From Chloroflexota bacterium (GTDB taxonomy: Bacteria; Chloroflexota; Dehalococcoidia; UBA2247; RBG-13-53-26), in the NCBI GenBank assembly GCA_016875915.1, contig VGOM01000001.1, positions 1 through 32,177 on the forward strand: a DNA stretch of 32,177 nucleotides. Reading direction: 5' to 3'. A program made the translations under genes and the position numbers. The notes beneath the pieces were generated by a model that was not told the DNA's origin, did not search any database, and worked only from the letters and a program-made list of their open reading frames with translations. Position 1 is the first letter of the stretch; each line of letters starts with the position of its first letter. This document shows positions 6,848 to 14,826 of this stretch, in pieces.

Positions 6848-6981
6848 CCGAGGCCGGCGGATGGCTGCGGGGCCAAGCATTTGACTAACCCCTAGCAGAC
6901 TACCTACCATTGACTGTCGGGGCGGTTCGGTGAGCGACATGCCGGATACGTTCCGAGGAAAGCGGGCGGGAGAAAGCGGTC

Positions 6982-9228
6982 TTGAGCCAATTGACACCCC
7001 ATAGCACGGACGAACGGCAGGAAAGAAGGTCCTCCAGAGGCTCAGGGATGAGCCGGAGGGCCTTTCTTGGTGTATCGGCAGCTGCCGCCGCGGCGCTGAC
7101 CGCGATCATGGTGATCAAGCGCCCCAGGGCGGGCAGCTCGCCGGAGAAGGGAACAGAGAGGGCGGTTGAGACCGAGGAACTCGTCGCCACATCCTGCCTG
7201 AACTGCCCGACGCGCTGTGCCATCAGGGTCAGGGTGGTCAACGGCAAGGCGGTGAGGATCTTCGGCAATTCCGACTCCCCGTACTCCGATGGGAAGACCT
7301 GCCCCCGATCACACGTGGGACTGCAGGTGCTCTACAATCCAGACCGTTTCACCACTCCTCTGGCGAGGGCGCAGGGGAGGAACAAGGGGGATGGTGTTGA
7401 CCTGGCCAGGGACTTCGAACCGATCTCCTGGGGCGACGCGGTGGCGCGGGTGGGCCGGAAGCTGAAAGAAGTCTCCCCCGAGAAGTTGCTCATCCTTCGG
7501 GGATTGAACACGAACAGCGATGAGGATCTCATCCGGCTGTTCGCCGCCGCCTATGGGACCAGCACCCTGTTTCACGAAGAAACCCTGGAGACGGCCGCTG
7601 ACCGGGAGGGGAAGCGAATGGGGGACGGGCGGGACAACAGCGGCTACGAACTGATGTCCCGTTCCAGGACAGGCACCAAGTACATCCTGGCTTTCGGCGC
7701 CGGCATCGTGGAGTCGGAGAGGCCGCTGGCCCGGAACCTGCGCCTGTGGGGCATGCTGCGCCGCGAGACCCCCAACCGGAGTAGAGTGGTGGTCCTTGAC
7801 CCGCGCTATTCGGTCACGGCAGCCAAGGCAGATCAGTGGATCCCCATCAACCCGGGAACAGAGGGCGCTATGGCCATGGCCATAGCCAATGTCATCCTCA
7901 GCGAAGAGCTGTATGACAGCGATTTCGTCAGCAGCCACACCTCGGGGTTTGAGGATTTCAGGACCCTGGCCGCCAGCGTCAGATTCAGTCCGGAGAAGGT
8001 GGCCGAGGTCACCAGCGTGGCGGCCGAGGTCATCCGCCAGACCGCCAGGGACTTCGCCCGGAGCAGGCCGGCTGTGGCCTGGAGCGGCGAGGCGGCCACC
8101 AGTTGGCCGCACGGCTCGCAGGCCAGTCACGCCATCTTCTGTCTCAACGCGCTGGTGGGCAGCATCGATGTGCCGGGCGGGATTGTCTATCAGGAGTTTC
8201 CACCGTACAAGCCTCTGCCTCTGGACGCGGCAGAGGAAGGGGTCAACCTCCGCGAGCTAGGCGACCTGGTCCGCCGGGGCGGGGTTGAGGCAGCCTTGGG
8301 CTTCAACAGCAATCTCATCATGTCGGTCCCCTCCACGGCGAAGTGGAACGGCGACTTGAAGGGACTGCCCTACTACGTGCATGTCGGGCCGGCGGTGAAC
8401 GAGATGGCGGCCTACGCCGACATTATTCTGCCCTCGTGCACCTACCTGGAGCAGTGGGGCTATGAGAGCGCCCTGCCGGGGTCGGGCCGCGCCGAGGCCA
8501 GACTGAAGCAGCCGGCGATAGAGCCCCTCCATGAATCGAGAGACATCGCCGGGATCCTGTTCGACCTGGCAGAGGAGTTGGGCCCGCCGGTGTCCAACCC
8601 CTTCAGGGCCATATGGGACGGGGCGGAGGGATTCGGCGAGGCATTTGTGAAGCAGCGGACAGGGCCGTTTGTGGCCTGGAGGGATTTCAAGAGGGATGGC
8701 GTCTGGCTGGGACCGGACTACCAGTATGGGAAGTACGGGGAGGTGTTCTACACACCCTCAGGGAAGTTCGAGTTCGAGTCGGCGCATCTGGAGAGGCTGC
8801 TCAACGTGAGCCGACCCGGCGATGACAGAGAGCGTCCCTTCACCCTGGGCATATACCGCCCCGTCCTGGAGATCAGGAGCGGGACTCAGAACTGCCCCTG
8901 GGCGCAGGAGATGTTCCTGGTCATGGACGGCATTGGCTGGAACAATGCAGTGGAGCTGAACCACGAGACGGCCCAACACCTGGGCATCGGCGAGGGCGAC
9001 CGCGTGGTCATCGAATCGGAGTCCGGCGAGATAGAGGCTGAGGCCAGGGTGAGGCAGGGGATCATCCCCGGCGCCGCGGCCATGGCCACCGGTCAGGGGC
9101 GCTGCGCTTCCGGCCGGTGGGCTGACGGCATAGGGGTGAACCCCAACGAGGTCATCGGCAGCGAGTATGATGAGGAGAGCGGACAACCCTCGTACTTCAG
9201 CACCAGGGTGAGTATCCGGAAGGCATGA
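6982..9228 (+). CDS. Tat-exported molybdopterin-oxidoreductase family protein (CISM catalytic-type subunit)
   Basis: This 748-residue protein has a twin-arginine signal (SRRAFLG at 24-30 followed by an Ala-rich segment). The [4Fe-4S] motif is Cys72-X2-Cys75-X3-Cys79...Cys107 (SCLNCPTRC, GKTCPRS). MopB domains follow, with FGNSDSP, VVVLDPRYSVTA, WIPINPGTEGAMAMAI and a C-terminal dinucleotide-binding domain (AVELNHETAQHLGIGEGD). Where PsrA-type enzymes have the Mo-ligating Cys after S-H-x-S-x, this protein reads LFHEETLETA, with no Cys, Sec or Ser. It may be a Mo-free structural subunit like QrcB, or use another ligand. The TTG at 6982 follows GGGAG; the ATG at 7048 is the alternative. It opens a six-gene operon. 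The substrate is unknown. Confidence 0.85.
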   Translation: MSQLTPHSTDERQERRSSRGSGMSRRAFLGVSAAAAAALTAIMVIKRPRAGSSPEKGTERAVETEELVATSCLNCPTRCAIRVRVVNGKAVRIFGNSDSPYSDGKTCPRSHVGLQVLYNPDRFTTPLARAQGRNKGDGVDLARDFEPISWGDAVARVGRKLKEVSPEKLLILRGLNTNSDEDLIRLFAAAYGTSTLFHEETLETAADREGKRMGDGRDNSGYELMSRSRTGTKYILAFGAGIVESERPLARNLRLWGMLRRETPNRSRVVVLDPRYSVTAAKADQWIPINPGTEGAMAMAIANVILSEELYDSDFVSSHTSGFEDFRTLAASVRFSPEKVAEVTSVAAEVIRQTARDFARSRPAVAWSGEAATSWPHGSQASHAIFCLNALVGSIDVPGGIVYQEFPPYKPLPLDAAEEGVNLRELGDLVRRGGVEAALGFNSNLIMSVPSTAKWNGDLKGLPYYVHVGPAVNEMAAYADIILPSCTYLEQWGYESALPGSGRAEARLKQPAIEPLHESRDIAGILFDLAEELGPPVSNPFRAIWDGAEGFGEAFVKQRTGPFVAWRDFKRDGVWLGPDYQYGKYGEVFYTPSGKFEFESAHLERLLNVSRPGDDRERPFTLGIYRPVLEIRSGTQNCPWAQEMFLVMDGIGWNNAVELNHETAQHLGIGEGDRVVIESESGEIEAEARVRQGIIPGAAAMATGQGRCASGRWADGIGVNPNEVIGSEYDEESGQPSYFSTRVSIRKA

Positions 9229-9236
9229 GGCCGTGA

Positions 9237-9941
9237 ATGGCTAGATGGGGCATGATCATCGACCTGGACAAGTGTGTCGGCTGTCAGGCGTGTTCCGTGG
9301 CCTGCAAGTCGGAGAACAATGTGCCCCATGGCTCGCCCCATGAATGGAAGAGGCACCAGGACCTCTACTGGCACAAGGTCATTGCGGCCAGCGAGGGGGT
9401 ATTCCCCACCGTCAACACCCAGATCATCCCCATGCCCTGCATGCACTGCGAGCATCCCCCCTGCGTCAATGTCTGCCCGGCGAAGGCAACCTACCGGCGG
9501 GGGGACGGCGTTGTGATGCAGAACTTCCGCCGCTGCATCGGCTGCCGCTATTGCATCATCGCCTGCCCCTACGGGTCCCGGAACTTCAACTTCAAGGACC
9601 AGGAGAGGCAGGAGTACAGTCGCCCGGACCTGCCTCCCGATCTGGACCTAGGCTATGCCAGCCACATCGGGCCCTGGCCCTACCCCCGGCGGACCCGCGG
9701 TGTGGTGGAGAAGTGCACCTACTGCTTCCACCGCATAGACCAGGCCGTGGAGAAGGGCCAGAAGGTGGGCGGTGATGGGGTGGTCCCAGCCTGCGTCGAG
9801 GCCTGTCCCACCAACGCCAGGTTCTTCGGGGACCTGGACGATCCGGAGAGCGAAGTGTCCAGGCTCTTGGCAACGCGAAACTCGATGAAGCTTCGCGAGG
9901 AAATGAGCACCGATCCCAAGACGATCTATCTCCCCAGGTAG
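9237..9941 (+). CDS. Four-cluster 4Fe-4S ferredoxin-type subunit (PsrB/DmsB-like)
   Basis: The 234-residue protein begins directly with a cluster motif (CVGCQACSVACKSENN) and carries further motifs CMHCEHPPCVNVCPAKAT, CIGCRYCIIACPYGS, and CTYC...CVEACPTNAR, enough for four [4Fe-4S] clusters. This is the electron-transfer subunit of CISM enzymes such as polysulfide reductase and Qrc. It links the catalytic-type subunit before it to the NrfD-like membrane subunit after it. The gene starts 8 bases after the preceding stop. It has no Tat signal and would be exported together with its partner, as is known for this family. Confidence 0.93.
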   Translation: MARWGMIIDLDKCVGCQACSVACKSENNVPHGSPHEWKRHQDLYWHKVIAASEGVFPTVNTQIIPMPCMHCEHPPCVNVCPAKATYRRGDGVVMQNFRRCIGCRYCIIACPYGSRNFNFKDQERQEYSRPDLPPDLDLGYASHIGPWPYPRRTRGVVEKCTYCFHRIDQAVEKGQKVGGDGVVPACVEACPTNARFFGDLDDPESEVSRLLATRNSMKLREEMSTDPKTIYLPR

Positions 9942-9959
9942 CGGCCAGGGAGAGAGCGG

Positions 9960-11192
9960 ATGCAACTCAATTTCACGCCGTTGGCGGGGACCTCGAGGAA
10001 CTACAGGGTCCTGGTGGCCGTCCTGGCCGCTCTGGTGGTCGCCGGGGTGACGGCCTACATGGTCAGCTACCTGGCGGGCTTCCGGCTCTGGGGCATCAAC
10101 AATTCGGTGAGTTGGGGACAGCTGATCACCGTTGACATCTTCTTCATCGGCCTCAGCGCCGGCTCTCTGGTGGTCTCCTCGTTGGTGTACGTCTTCGGCC
10201 AGGAGCGCTACAAGCCCATCGGCCGGATGGCCGTCTTCATGGGATTGCTGCTCATGATCGGGGCCATGGTCTGCGTGCTGACGGACCTAGGCCGCCCGGA
10301 GAAGATGTGGCGGCTGTTCATGTACGGCTACCTTAGCAACATGAAGTCGATGTTCGCCGTCAACGGCATCTTCTACGCTGGCTACATCGGCCTGCTGCTG
10401 GCGTATCTGGCCGCCGCACTGGCCAACAGCAAGCTGACCAAGATCATCGCCCCCGTTGCCGTCCTCTGGGCCGTCCTGGTCCACATGGGCACCGGAGCCA
10501 TCTTCGGGTTCATCGAGACCCGGGGCATCATGTACTCTCCGCTGAAGCCGGTGGAGTTCATCTCCGCCGCCTTCGTCTCCGGACTGGCACTGGTGATGCT
10601 GCTCTCGTATGTCACCCTGAAGCTGGGCAGACGACCCTTCAACAAGGAGATGTACGTCTCCCTGGGCCGGATGCTCATCGTGCTCATCCTGGTCCTGGTG
10701 GTGCTGGTGGTGACGGACAAGCTGACCCACTTCTACCCCCCGGCCCGGGAGTCGGTGTTGTTCCTCACCCAGGGACCGTGGAGCTGGATCTTCTGGGGGA
10801 TGCAGGTCACTATGGGTTATGTCATCCCCCTGATCATACTGTGCCATCCCAGGTGGGGCCGGACGGTGAAAGGGATCATGGCGGCCTGTCTCATCTGCGT
10901 CATCGGCATATTCGGAGAGCGGATGGGCATTATCTTCCCGGGACTGTCTCAGCCGCTGCAGTACTATCCGGGCGAGATTGAAGGGGTGTGGGGCCTCCGG
11001 GGAGGCTTCCCCATCATGCCAGCCGAGACGTTGATGACCGTAGGCATATTCTGCCTGCTGAGCCTGATCTATGTCCTGGGCCTGAAGTACCTGCAGTTGC
11101 TGCCGGCGGCAGCCTCTGAAGAGGCGGTCGGCGGGGGAACAGAGGCAGTGGCCGGTCACAAGGCTCTGGCCACAGAGGGAGGGGTCACGTAA
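9960..11192 (+). CDS. NrfD/PsrC-family polytopic membrane subunit
   Basis: The 410-residue protein is mostly hydrophobic, with roughly ten membrane helices, and has the NrfD signature segments WGINNSVSWGQLITVDIFFIG (in parts: WGINNSVSWG, then FFIGLSAGSLVVSS) and LTDLGRPEKMWRLF. NrfD-type proteins bind quinone and pass electrons to or from the FeS subunit without haem. The start ATG lies 18 bases after the previous gene, behind GGGAG. The stop overlaps the next ATG by one base (TAATG), so translation is coupled. In QrcD and ActC, acidic residues in the helices form a proton half-channel; whether they are present here needs an alignment. Confidence 0.92.
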   Translation: MQLNFTPLAGTSRNYRVLVAVLAALVVAGVTAYMVSYLAGFRLWGINNSVSWGQLITVDIFFIGLSAGSLVVSSLVYVFGQERYKPIGRMAVFMGLLLMIGAMVCVLTDLGRPEKMWRLFMYGYLSNMKSMFAVNGIFYAGYIGLLLAYLAAALANSKLTKIIAPVAVLWAVLVHMGTGAIFGFIETRGIMYSPLKPVEFISAAFVSGLALVMLLSYVTLKLGRRPFNKEMYVSLGRMLIVLILVLVVLVVTDKLTHFYPPARESVLFLTQGPWSWIFWGMQVTMGYVIPLIILCHPRWGRTVKGIMAACLICVIGIFGERMGIIFPGLSQPLQYYPGEIEGVWGLRGGFPIMPAETLMTVGIFCLLSLIYVLGLKYLQLLPAAASEEAVGGGTEAVAGHKALATEGGVT

Positions 11193-12439
11193 TGCTGCCC
11201 CAGGTGCCGGAGAGCACTGAGAGGCTGCGTCTGGCTGCTTCGCGGGGCGAGATCGGCCGGCGGGATCTACTCCAGTCGCTGCTGCCAAAGGACCGGGCCG
11301 TGCCTTACATCGACTCGCTGAGGTGCCGGGGCGAGAGGTGTCAACTCTGCCGCCAGAGCTGCGCCTTCGAAGCGGTAGCGGTGGACCGAGGGGTCCTTTC
11401 CATCGACCGCCCAGCCTGCCGGAGCTGCGGGCTCTGCATCGCCGCCTGCCCCCGGGGAGCCATTGTCCATCCCGAGTTCCCGCCCCATCGGCTGAGGGCC
11501 ACACTGGCTGAGTTGCTTCCGGCCCAGGGCAATGCGGCAGAGCCGAAGCTGGTGGCCATGATCTGCCACAGCGCCCGCTATTCATCCCATGAAGAGAAGG
11601 GTCTCTTGCCACATCCGCCCGGCGTCCTGCTCCTGGAGATGCCCTGCCTGTCCATGGCGTCGCCCTGGCTGATGCTGCGGGCCTTCGGCCTGGGAGCTCA
11701 AGGGCTGGCCCTGATCTGCGACAGCCGGGGATGCCCCCTCCGGATTGACCCCGAGAGGTGGCGGGGAACGGTGCGGTTCGTCCAGGCGCTTCTCAGTCAG
11801 TGGGGCATCCAGCCGGAGAGGGTGGGGCTCCTCGGGGAGGGAGACCCGGGAGAGGAACTCCCACGTTTCCAGCGGGCGGTGGCCGTGCTTGCCCCCATTT
11901 CATTGCCCCGCTCCGTAGCCCCAGCACTCCCGGAATATGACCTGTCCCTCGCGGCACTGATCGAAGATACGAGCCAGAGGCTGGGAGCCATCGCCGCCGG
12001 AACGATCTCGGCAGGGGCGGTGCCCTTCGGAAAGGTGAGGTTGCATGGCGCAGATTGCACTGGCTGCGGCCTCTGCGCCGGGGAGTGCCCCACAGGGGCG
12101 CTGGGCTTGGTCTCTGCCGGGCCGGAGGCATACCGGCTCAGTTTCTCCCATCGGTGCTGCACAAGTTGCGGCCTCTGCGCCCAAGTCTGTCCCGAGGGCT
12201 GCCTCGAGGTAGAGCGGATGCTGGAACTGGACAGACTGGGATCGCCTCCCCAGATCATCTGGGAAGGCGGATTGGTGAGCTGCCAAATGTGCGGGGCGCC
12301 CATCGCCCCCAGGGCCATGGTAGAGAAGATCAGAGCCAGAGTGGCTGCCACAGGGGGGAACACCTCGCAGCTGGAGACCTGCCCCGACTGCAAGATGGGG
12401 GTCAGGCCAAAGTCAGTCGGAAGCCGGGCGGGGGGGTAG
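11192..12439 (+). CDS. Modular iron-sulfur protein: ferredoxin, MvhD/FlpD-like and second ferredoxin domains
   Basis: 415 residues. Cys45, 50, 53, 57 and Cys76, 79, 82, 86 make an N-terminal two-cluster module. Residues ~118-215 resemble the MvhD/FlpD hydrogenase iron-sulfur domain: LVAMICHSARYSS, LLLEMPCLSM, a helix with LRAFGLGAQGLALI, CDSRGCPLR and QWGIQPERVGLL. Only four cysteines remain there (125, 152, 176, 181). A second two-cluster ferredoxin follows (CTGCGLCAGECP and CTSCGLCAQVCP, 289-333). The C-terminus has CQMC...CPDC (364-400), possibly a zinc ribbon. MvhD-type domains normally hand electrons to HdrA, but no hdrA is present. It lies between an NrfD and an HdrD-like gene and probably bridges the two modules. 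It has no signal peptide, so it is cytoplasmic. Confidence 0.8.
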   Translation: MLPQVPESTERLRLAASRGEIGRRDLLQSLLPKDRAVPYIDSLRCRGERCQLCRQSCAFEAVAVDRGVLSIDRPACRSCGLCIAACPRGAIVHPEFPPHRLRATLAELLPAQGNAAEPKLVAMICHSARYSSHEEKGLLPHPPGVLLLEMPCLSMASPWLMLRAFGLGAQGLALICDSRGCPLRIDPERWRGTVRFVQALLSQWGIQPERVGLLGEGDPGEELPRFQRAVAVLAPISLPRSVAPALPEYDLSLAALIEDTSQRLGAIAAGTISAGAVPFGKVRLHGADCTGCGLCAGECPTGALGLVSAGPEAYRLSFSHRCCTSCGLCAQVCPEGCLEVERMLELDRLGSPPQIIWEGGLVSCQMCGAPIAPRAMVEKIRARVAATGGNTSQLETCPDCKMGVRPKSVGSRAGG

Positions 12440-12443
12440 GCGG

Positions 12444-12668
12444 ATGGACATCTTGGTCAGAACAGCGGCCATAATCCTGGAAGTCCTGGTCCTGACGGGG
12501 ATAGTGGGCTGCATTCTCTGGGCCGTGAAGTTGATGCTGGCCGAGTTCGGCGTGGACTCCAAGTACAACCGGGCGATACTGATGGCCCTGACGGTGGTCG
12601 GAGCATTGCTGGTGATCTTCTTCATCACCCACCTGACGGCCTTCTATCCGACCTACCCTGAGACATGA
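12444..12668 (+). CDS. Small two-helix membrane protein of the respiratory operon
   Basis: The 74-residue product has two hydrophobic helices (about residues 6-30 and 43-66: AAIILEVLVLTGIVGCILWAV and ALTVVGALLVIFFITHLTAF in part) joined by a polar loop LAEFGVDSKYNRA. It starts five bases after the upstream stop and precedes the HdrD-like gene by 49 bases, so it belongs to the operon. I know no named family. Its position suggests an accessory or anchoring subunit of the membrane complex. Confidence 0.7.
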   Translation: MDILVRTAAIILEVLVLTGIVGCILWAVKLMLAEFGVDSKYNRAILMALTVVGALLVIFFITHLTAFYPTYPET

Positions 12669-12717
12669 ACGGCGACGGCTTTCGAGACTCTGATCGGCGA
12701 CTAGCAGGAAGGATGGA

Positions 12718-14826
12718 TTGACCTTCATGGACTTCTGGGATGGCCAGTTATGGTATATCCAGAACATCTTCGTGCCGGTGATCATCGGCTTCCTGGTGTT
12801 CAGTCCGGCTCTGGCCGCGGCCTTCGCCTTCGGCTACGTTCGGAGATTCCTGCTGTGGCGCTTGGGCGGCAAGGACGCCCGGACCGACAACCTGCTCGGC
12901 CGGATCAAGACCACCATACTGGTGTCATTCGGCCACCTGCGAATCCTCAGCGAAGCCTACCCCGGCTGGATGCACTTCATGATCCTCTGGGGGAGCATCC
13001 TCTTCGTCTTCGGCAAGTTGATCAGGCTCTTCTCCTACACCGTCCACATCGACAGCCCTCCCCAGGATGTCTTCCTCTACGCCTCCCTGGCTTCGGAGGC
13101 CGGGGCCGCCCTGATCATCATCGGCGGGCTGCTGGCAGTGTTCCGCAGGTATGTGCTGAGGCCGCCCCGCCTGGACAGCAAGGCCGATGACCACCTGGTC
13201 TTCATCTGGGTGTTCCTGATACTGCTGACCGGGTTCATGATCAAGGGCTACCGCATCGCCGCGGCGGAGGTCTCCCCGACCGACTGGTATCTCTGGGCGC
13301 CGGTGAGCTACGGTTTCTCCAAGGTATTCCAGACCTTCTCCATCACCTACTACAACCAGATCCTGATCTGGCACCGGGTGGTCTTCCACACCGCTGTGGC
13401 CTTCATCTTCCTGGCCTACATCTTCGTCTACCGTTCCCGGCTGCAGCACGTCCTCCTCTCGCCACTGAATATCTTCTTCCGGTCCCATAGGCCCAAGGCC
13501 GCCCTGATGCCGATCAACCTGGAAACGGCCGAGAGCTACGGGACATCCAAGATCGAGCAGTTCACCTGGAAACAACTCTTGGATCTGGACGCCTGCACCC
13601 GGTGCGGACGGTGTCAGGACAACTGCCCGGCCAGCATCAGCGGCAAGGCGCTTTCGCCGAAGAACCTCATCCTCAACCTGAGGGACCATCTCCACGAGGT
13701 GTATCCAACGCCATTGTGGAGAAAGCCGAAGGAACCCCGCCGGGACATGATCAACGATGTGATCACCCAAGAGGTGATCTGGGACTGCACCACCTGCCGG
13801 GCCTGTCAGGAGGCCTGCCCGGTGTACATTGAGCACATCGACAAGATCGTGGACATGCGCCGCAATCTGGCCCTGGAGAGGGCGGAGTTCCCCGAGTCCG
13901 CCCAGGGAGCCCTTCATAGCCTGGGGACTAGGGGCCATCCCTGGAGGGGGACGAAGGCAACGAGGACGGATTGGATTGGCGGACTCGGCGTGACCACACT
14001 TTCGGAGCAGGCTGATGTGGATGTGCTCTATTGGGTCAGCTGCACTGCCGCCCTGGAGACGAGGAACATGAAGGTAGCCATCGCAACGGCGAAGGTGCTC
14101 CAGGCGGCCAGGGTTAGTTTCGGGATACTCGGAGTGGAGGAGAGTTGCTGCGGGGACCCCGCCCGCAGGATGGGAGATGAATACCTTTTCCAGACATTGT
14201 GTCAGAAGAACATCGAAGTGCTCAAGAACTATAATGTCAAGAAGATCGTGACAACCTGCCCCCACTGCTTCAGCACACTGAAGAATGAATACCCGCAGTT
14301 CGGCGGCGCTTTCGAGGTGGTTCACCACTCGGTGTTCATCGCAGACCTGATCTCAAGTGGCAAGCTGAGGGTGGGCGGCATGGACAAGCTGAAGGTGGCA
14401 TACCACGACTCATGCTATTTGGGCCGTCACAACGACATCTACCGGCAGCCTAGGGCGGTGCTGGACGCCATCAAGGGCATAGACAGAGTGGAACTGCCCA
14501 GACATGGCAGCAAGGGCTTCTGCTGCGGTGGTGGCGGAGGTCATAATTGGTTTGATGAGCCTCCGGACAAGCGTCTCAGCACAAGACGGACTGACGAGGC
14601 GATACAGGCCAAGTTGGATACAGTGGCCACGGCCTGTCCCTACTGTCTCACCATGTTCGAAGACGGGCTGAAGGCCAGAGAGGTGGAGGAGTCCATCAAG
14701 GCCCTGGATCTGAGCGAACTAGTGGCCCGGGCGCTGCCCATGGTGCCCAAGGAGACTGCTCACCCGGCGGCAGAAAGATCGCGAGACCTACCAGCGGATG
14801 ACGCTGGCTCCCCAAGTGAAGCCTGA
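12718..14826 (+). CDS. Membrane-anchored HdrD-like protein (cytochrome b/NarI-type helices, ferredoxin and two CCG domains)
   Basis: 702 residues. The first ~240 contain five membrane helices with histidines (His73, His86, His219, His224) of a NarI/HdrE-like domain. Next come two ferredoxin motifs, CTRCGRCQDNCP (293-303) and CTTCRACQEACP (357-367). Then come two complete CCG domains: Cys442-X34-CysCys477/478-X35-Cys514-X2-Cys517 and Cys566-X35-CysCys602/603-X36-Cys640-X2-Cys643. This spacing is that of HdrB/HdrD, which bind non-cubane [4Fe-4S] clusters and reduce heterodisulfides. The architecture fuses HdrE and HdrD, as in HmeCD/DsrMK relatives. It could exchange electrons between menaquinone and a cytoplasmic disulfide. 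The TTG at 12718 has GGAAGG five bases upstream; ATG 12727 is the alternative. Its 3' end overlaps fabH antiparallel by 39 bases. Confidence 0.87.
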   Translation: MTFMDFWDGQLWYIQNIFVPVIIGFLVFSPALAAAFAFGYVRRFLLWRLGGKDARTDNLLGRIKTTILVSFGHLRILSEAYPGWMHFMILWGSILFVFGKLIRLFSYTVHIDSPPQDVFLYASLASEAGAALIIIGGLLAVFRRYVLRPPRLDSKADDHLVFIWVFLILLTGFMIKGYRIAAAEVSPTDWYLWAPVSYGFSKVFQTFSITYYNQILIWHRVVFHTAVAFIFLAYIFVYRSRLQHVLLSPLNIFFRSHRPKAALMPINLETAESYGTSKIEQFTWKQLLDLDACTRCGRCQDNCPASISGKALSPKNLILNLRDHLHEVYPTPLWRKPKEPRRDMINDVITQEVIWDCTTCRACQEACPVYIEHIDKIVDMRRNLALERAEFPESAQGALHSLGTRGHPWRGTKATRTDWIGGLGVTTLSEQADVDVLYWVSCTAALETRNMKVAIATAKVLQAARVSFGILGVEESCCGDPARRMGDEYLFQTLCQKNIEVLKNYNVKKIVTTCPHCFSTLKNEYPQFGGAFEVVHHSVFIADLISSGKLRVGGMDKLKVAYHDSCYLGRHNDIYRQPRAVLDAIKGIDRVELPRHGSKGFCCGGGGGHNWFDEPPDKRLSTRRTDEAIQAKLDTVATACPYCLTMFEDGLKAREVEESIKALDLSELVARALPMVPKETAHPAAERSRDLPADDAGSPSEA

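Larger units (their letters stand above)
6590..6981. other. 392-bp intergenic region with repeat-like palindromes
   Basis: No convincing gene is seen. Two palindromic elements sit at 6776-6802 and 6825-6847. A TTGACT at 6910 could be a -35 box for the following operon, but I see no good -10 box at proper spacing. One frame near 6680-6715 gives a membrane-like peptide (LLDHFPYLGIYLAMALGA), possibly the remnant of a lost membrane gene. Confidence 0.6.

Noticed and set aside
6263-6997. Minus-strand open frame containing VIPAEAGIQ
   Set aside because: That peptide is the known false translation of a dispersed DNA repeat, and the frame overlaps the MauE-like gene.
6982-9228. Selenocysteine in the MopB subunit
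   Set aside because: No in-frame UGA occurs in this gene, so the missing Mo-ligand cysteine is not explained by Sec.
10287-11612. Minus-strand open frame of 441 codons opposite the NrfD gene
   Set aside because: Low-complexity, His/Gln/Asp-rich translation typical of antisense to membrane-protein codons; no ribosome site.
12925-14328. Minus-strand open frame of 467 codons opposite the HdrD-like gene
   Set aside because: Antisense shadow; the plus strand has unmistakable CCG and ferredoxin motifs.
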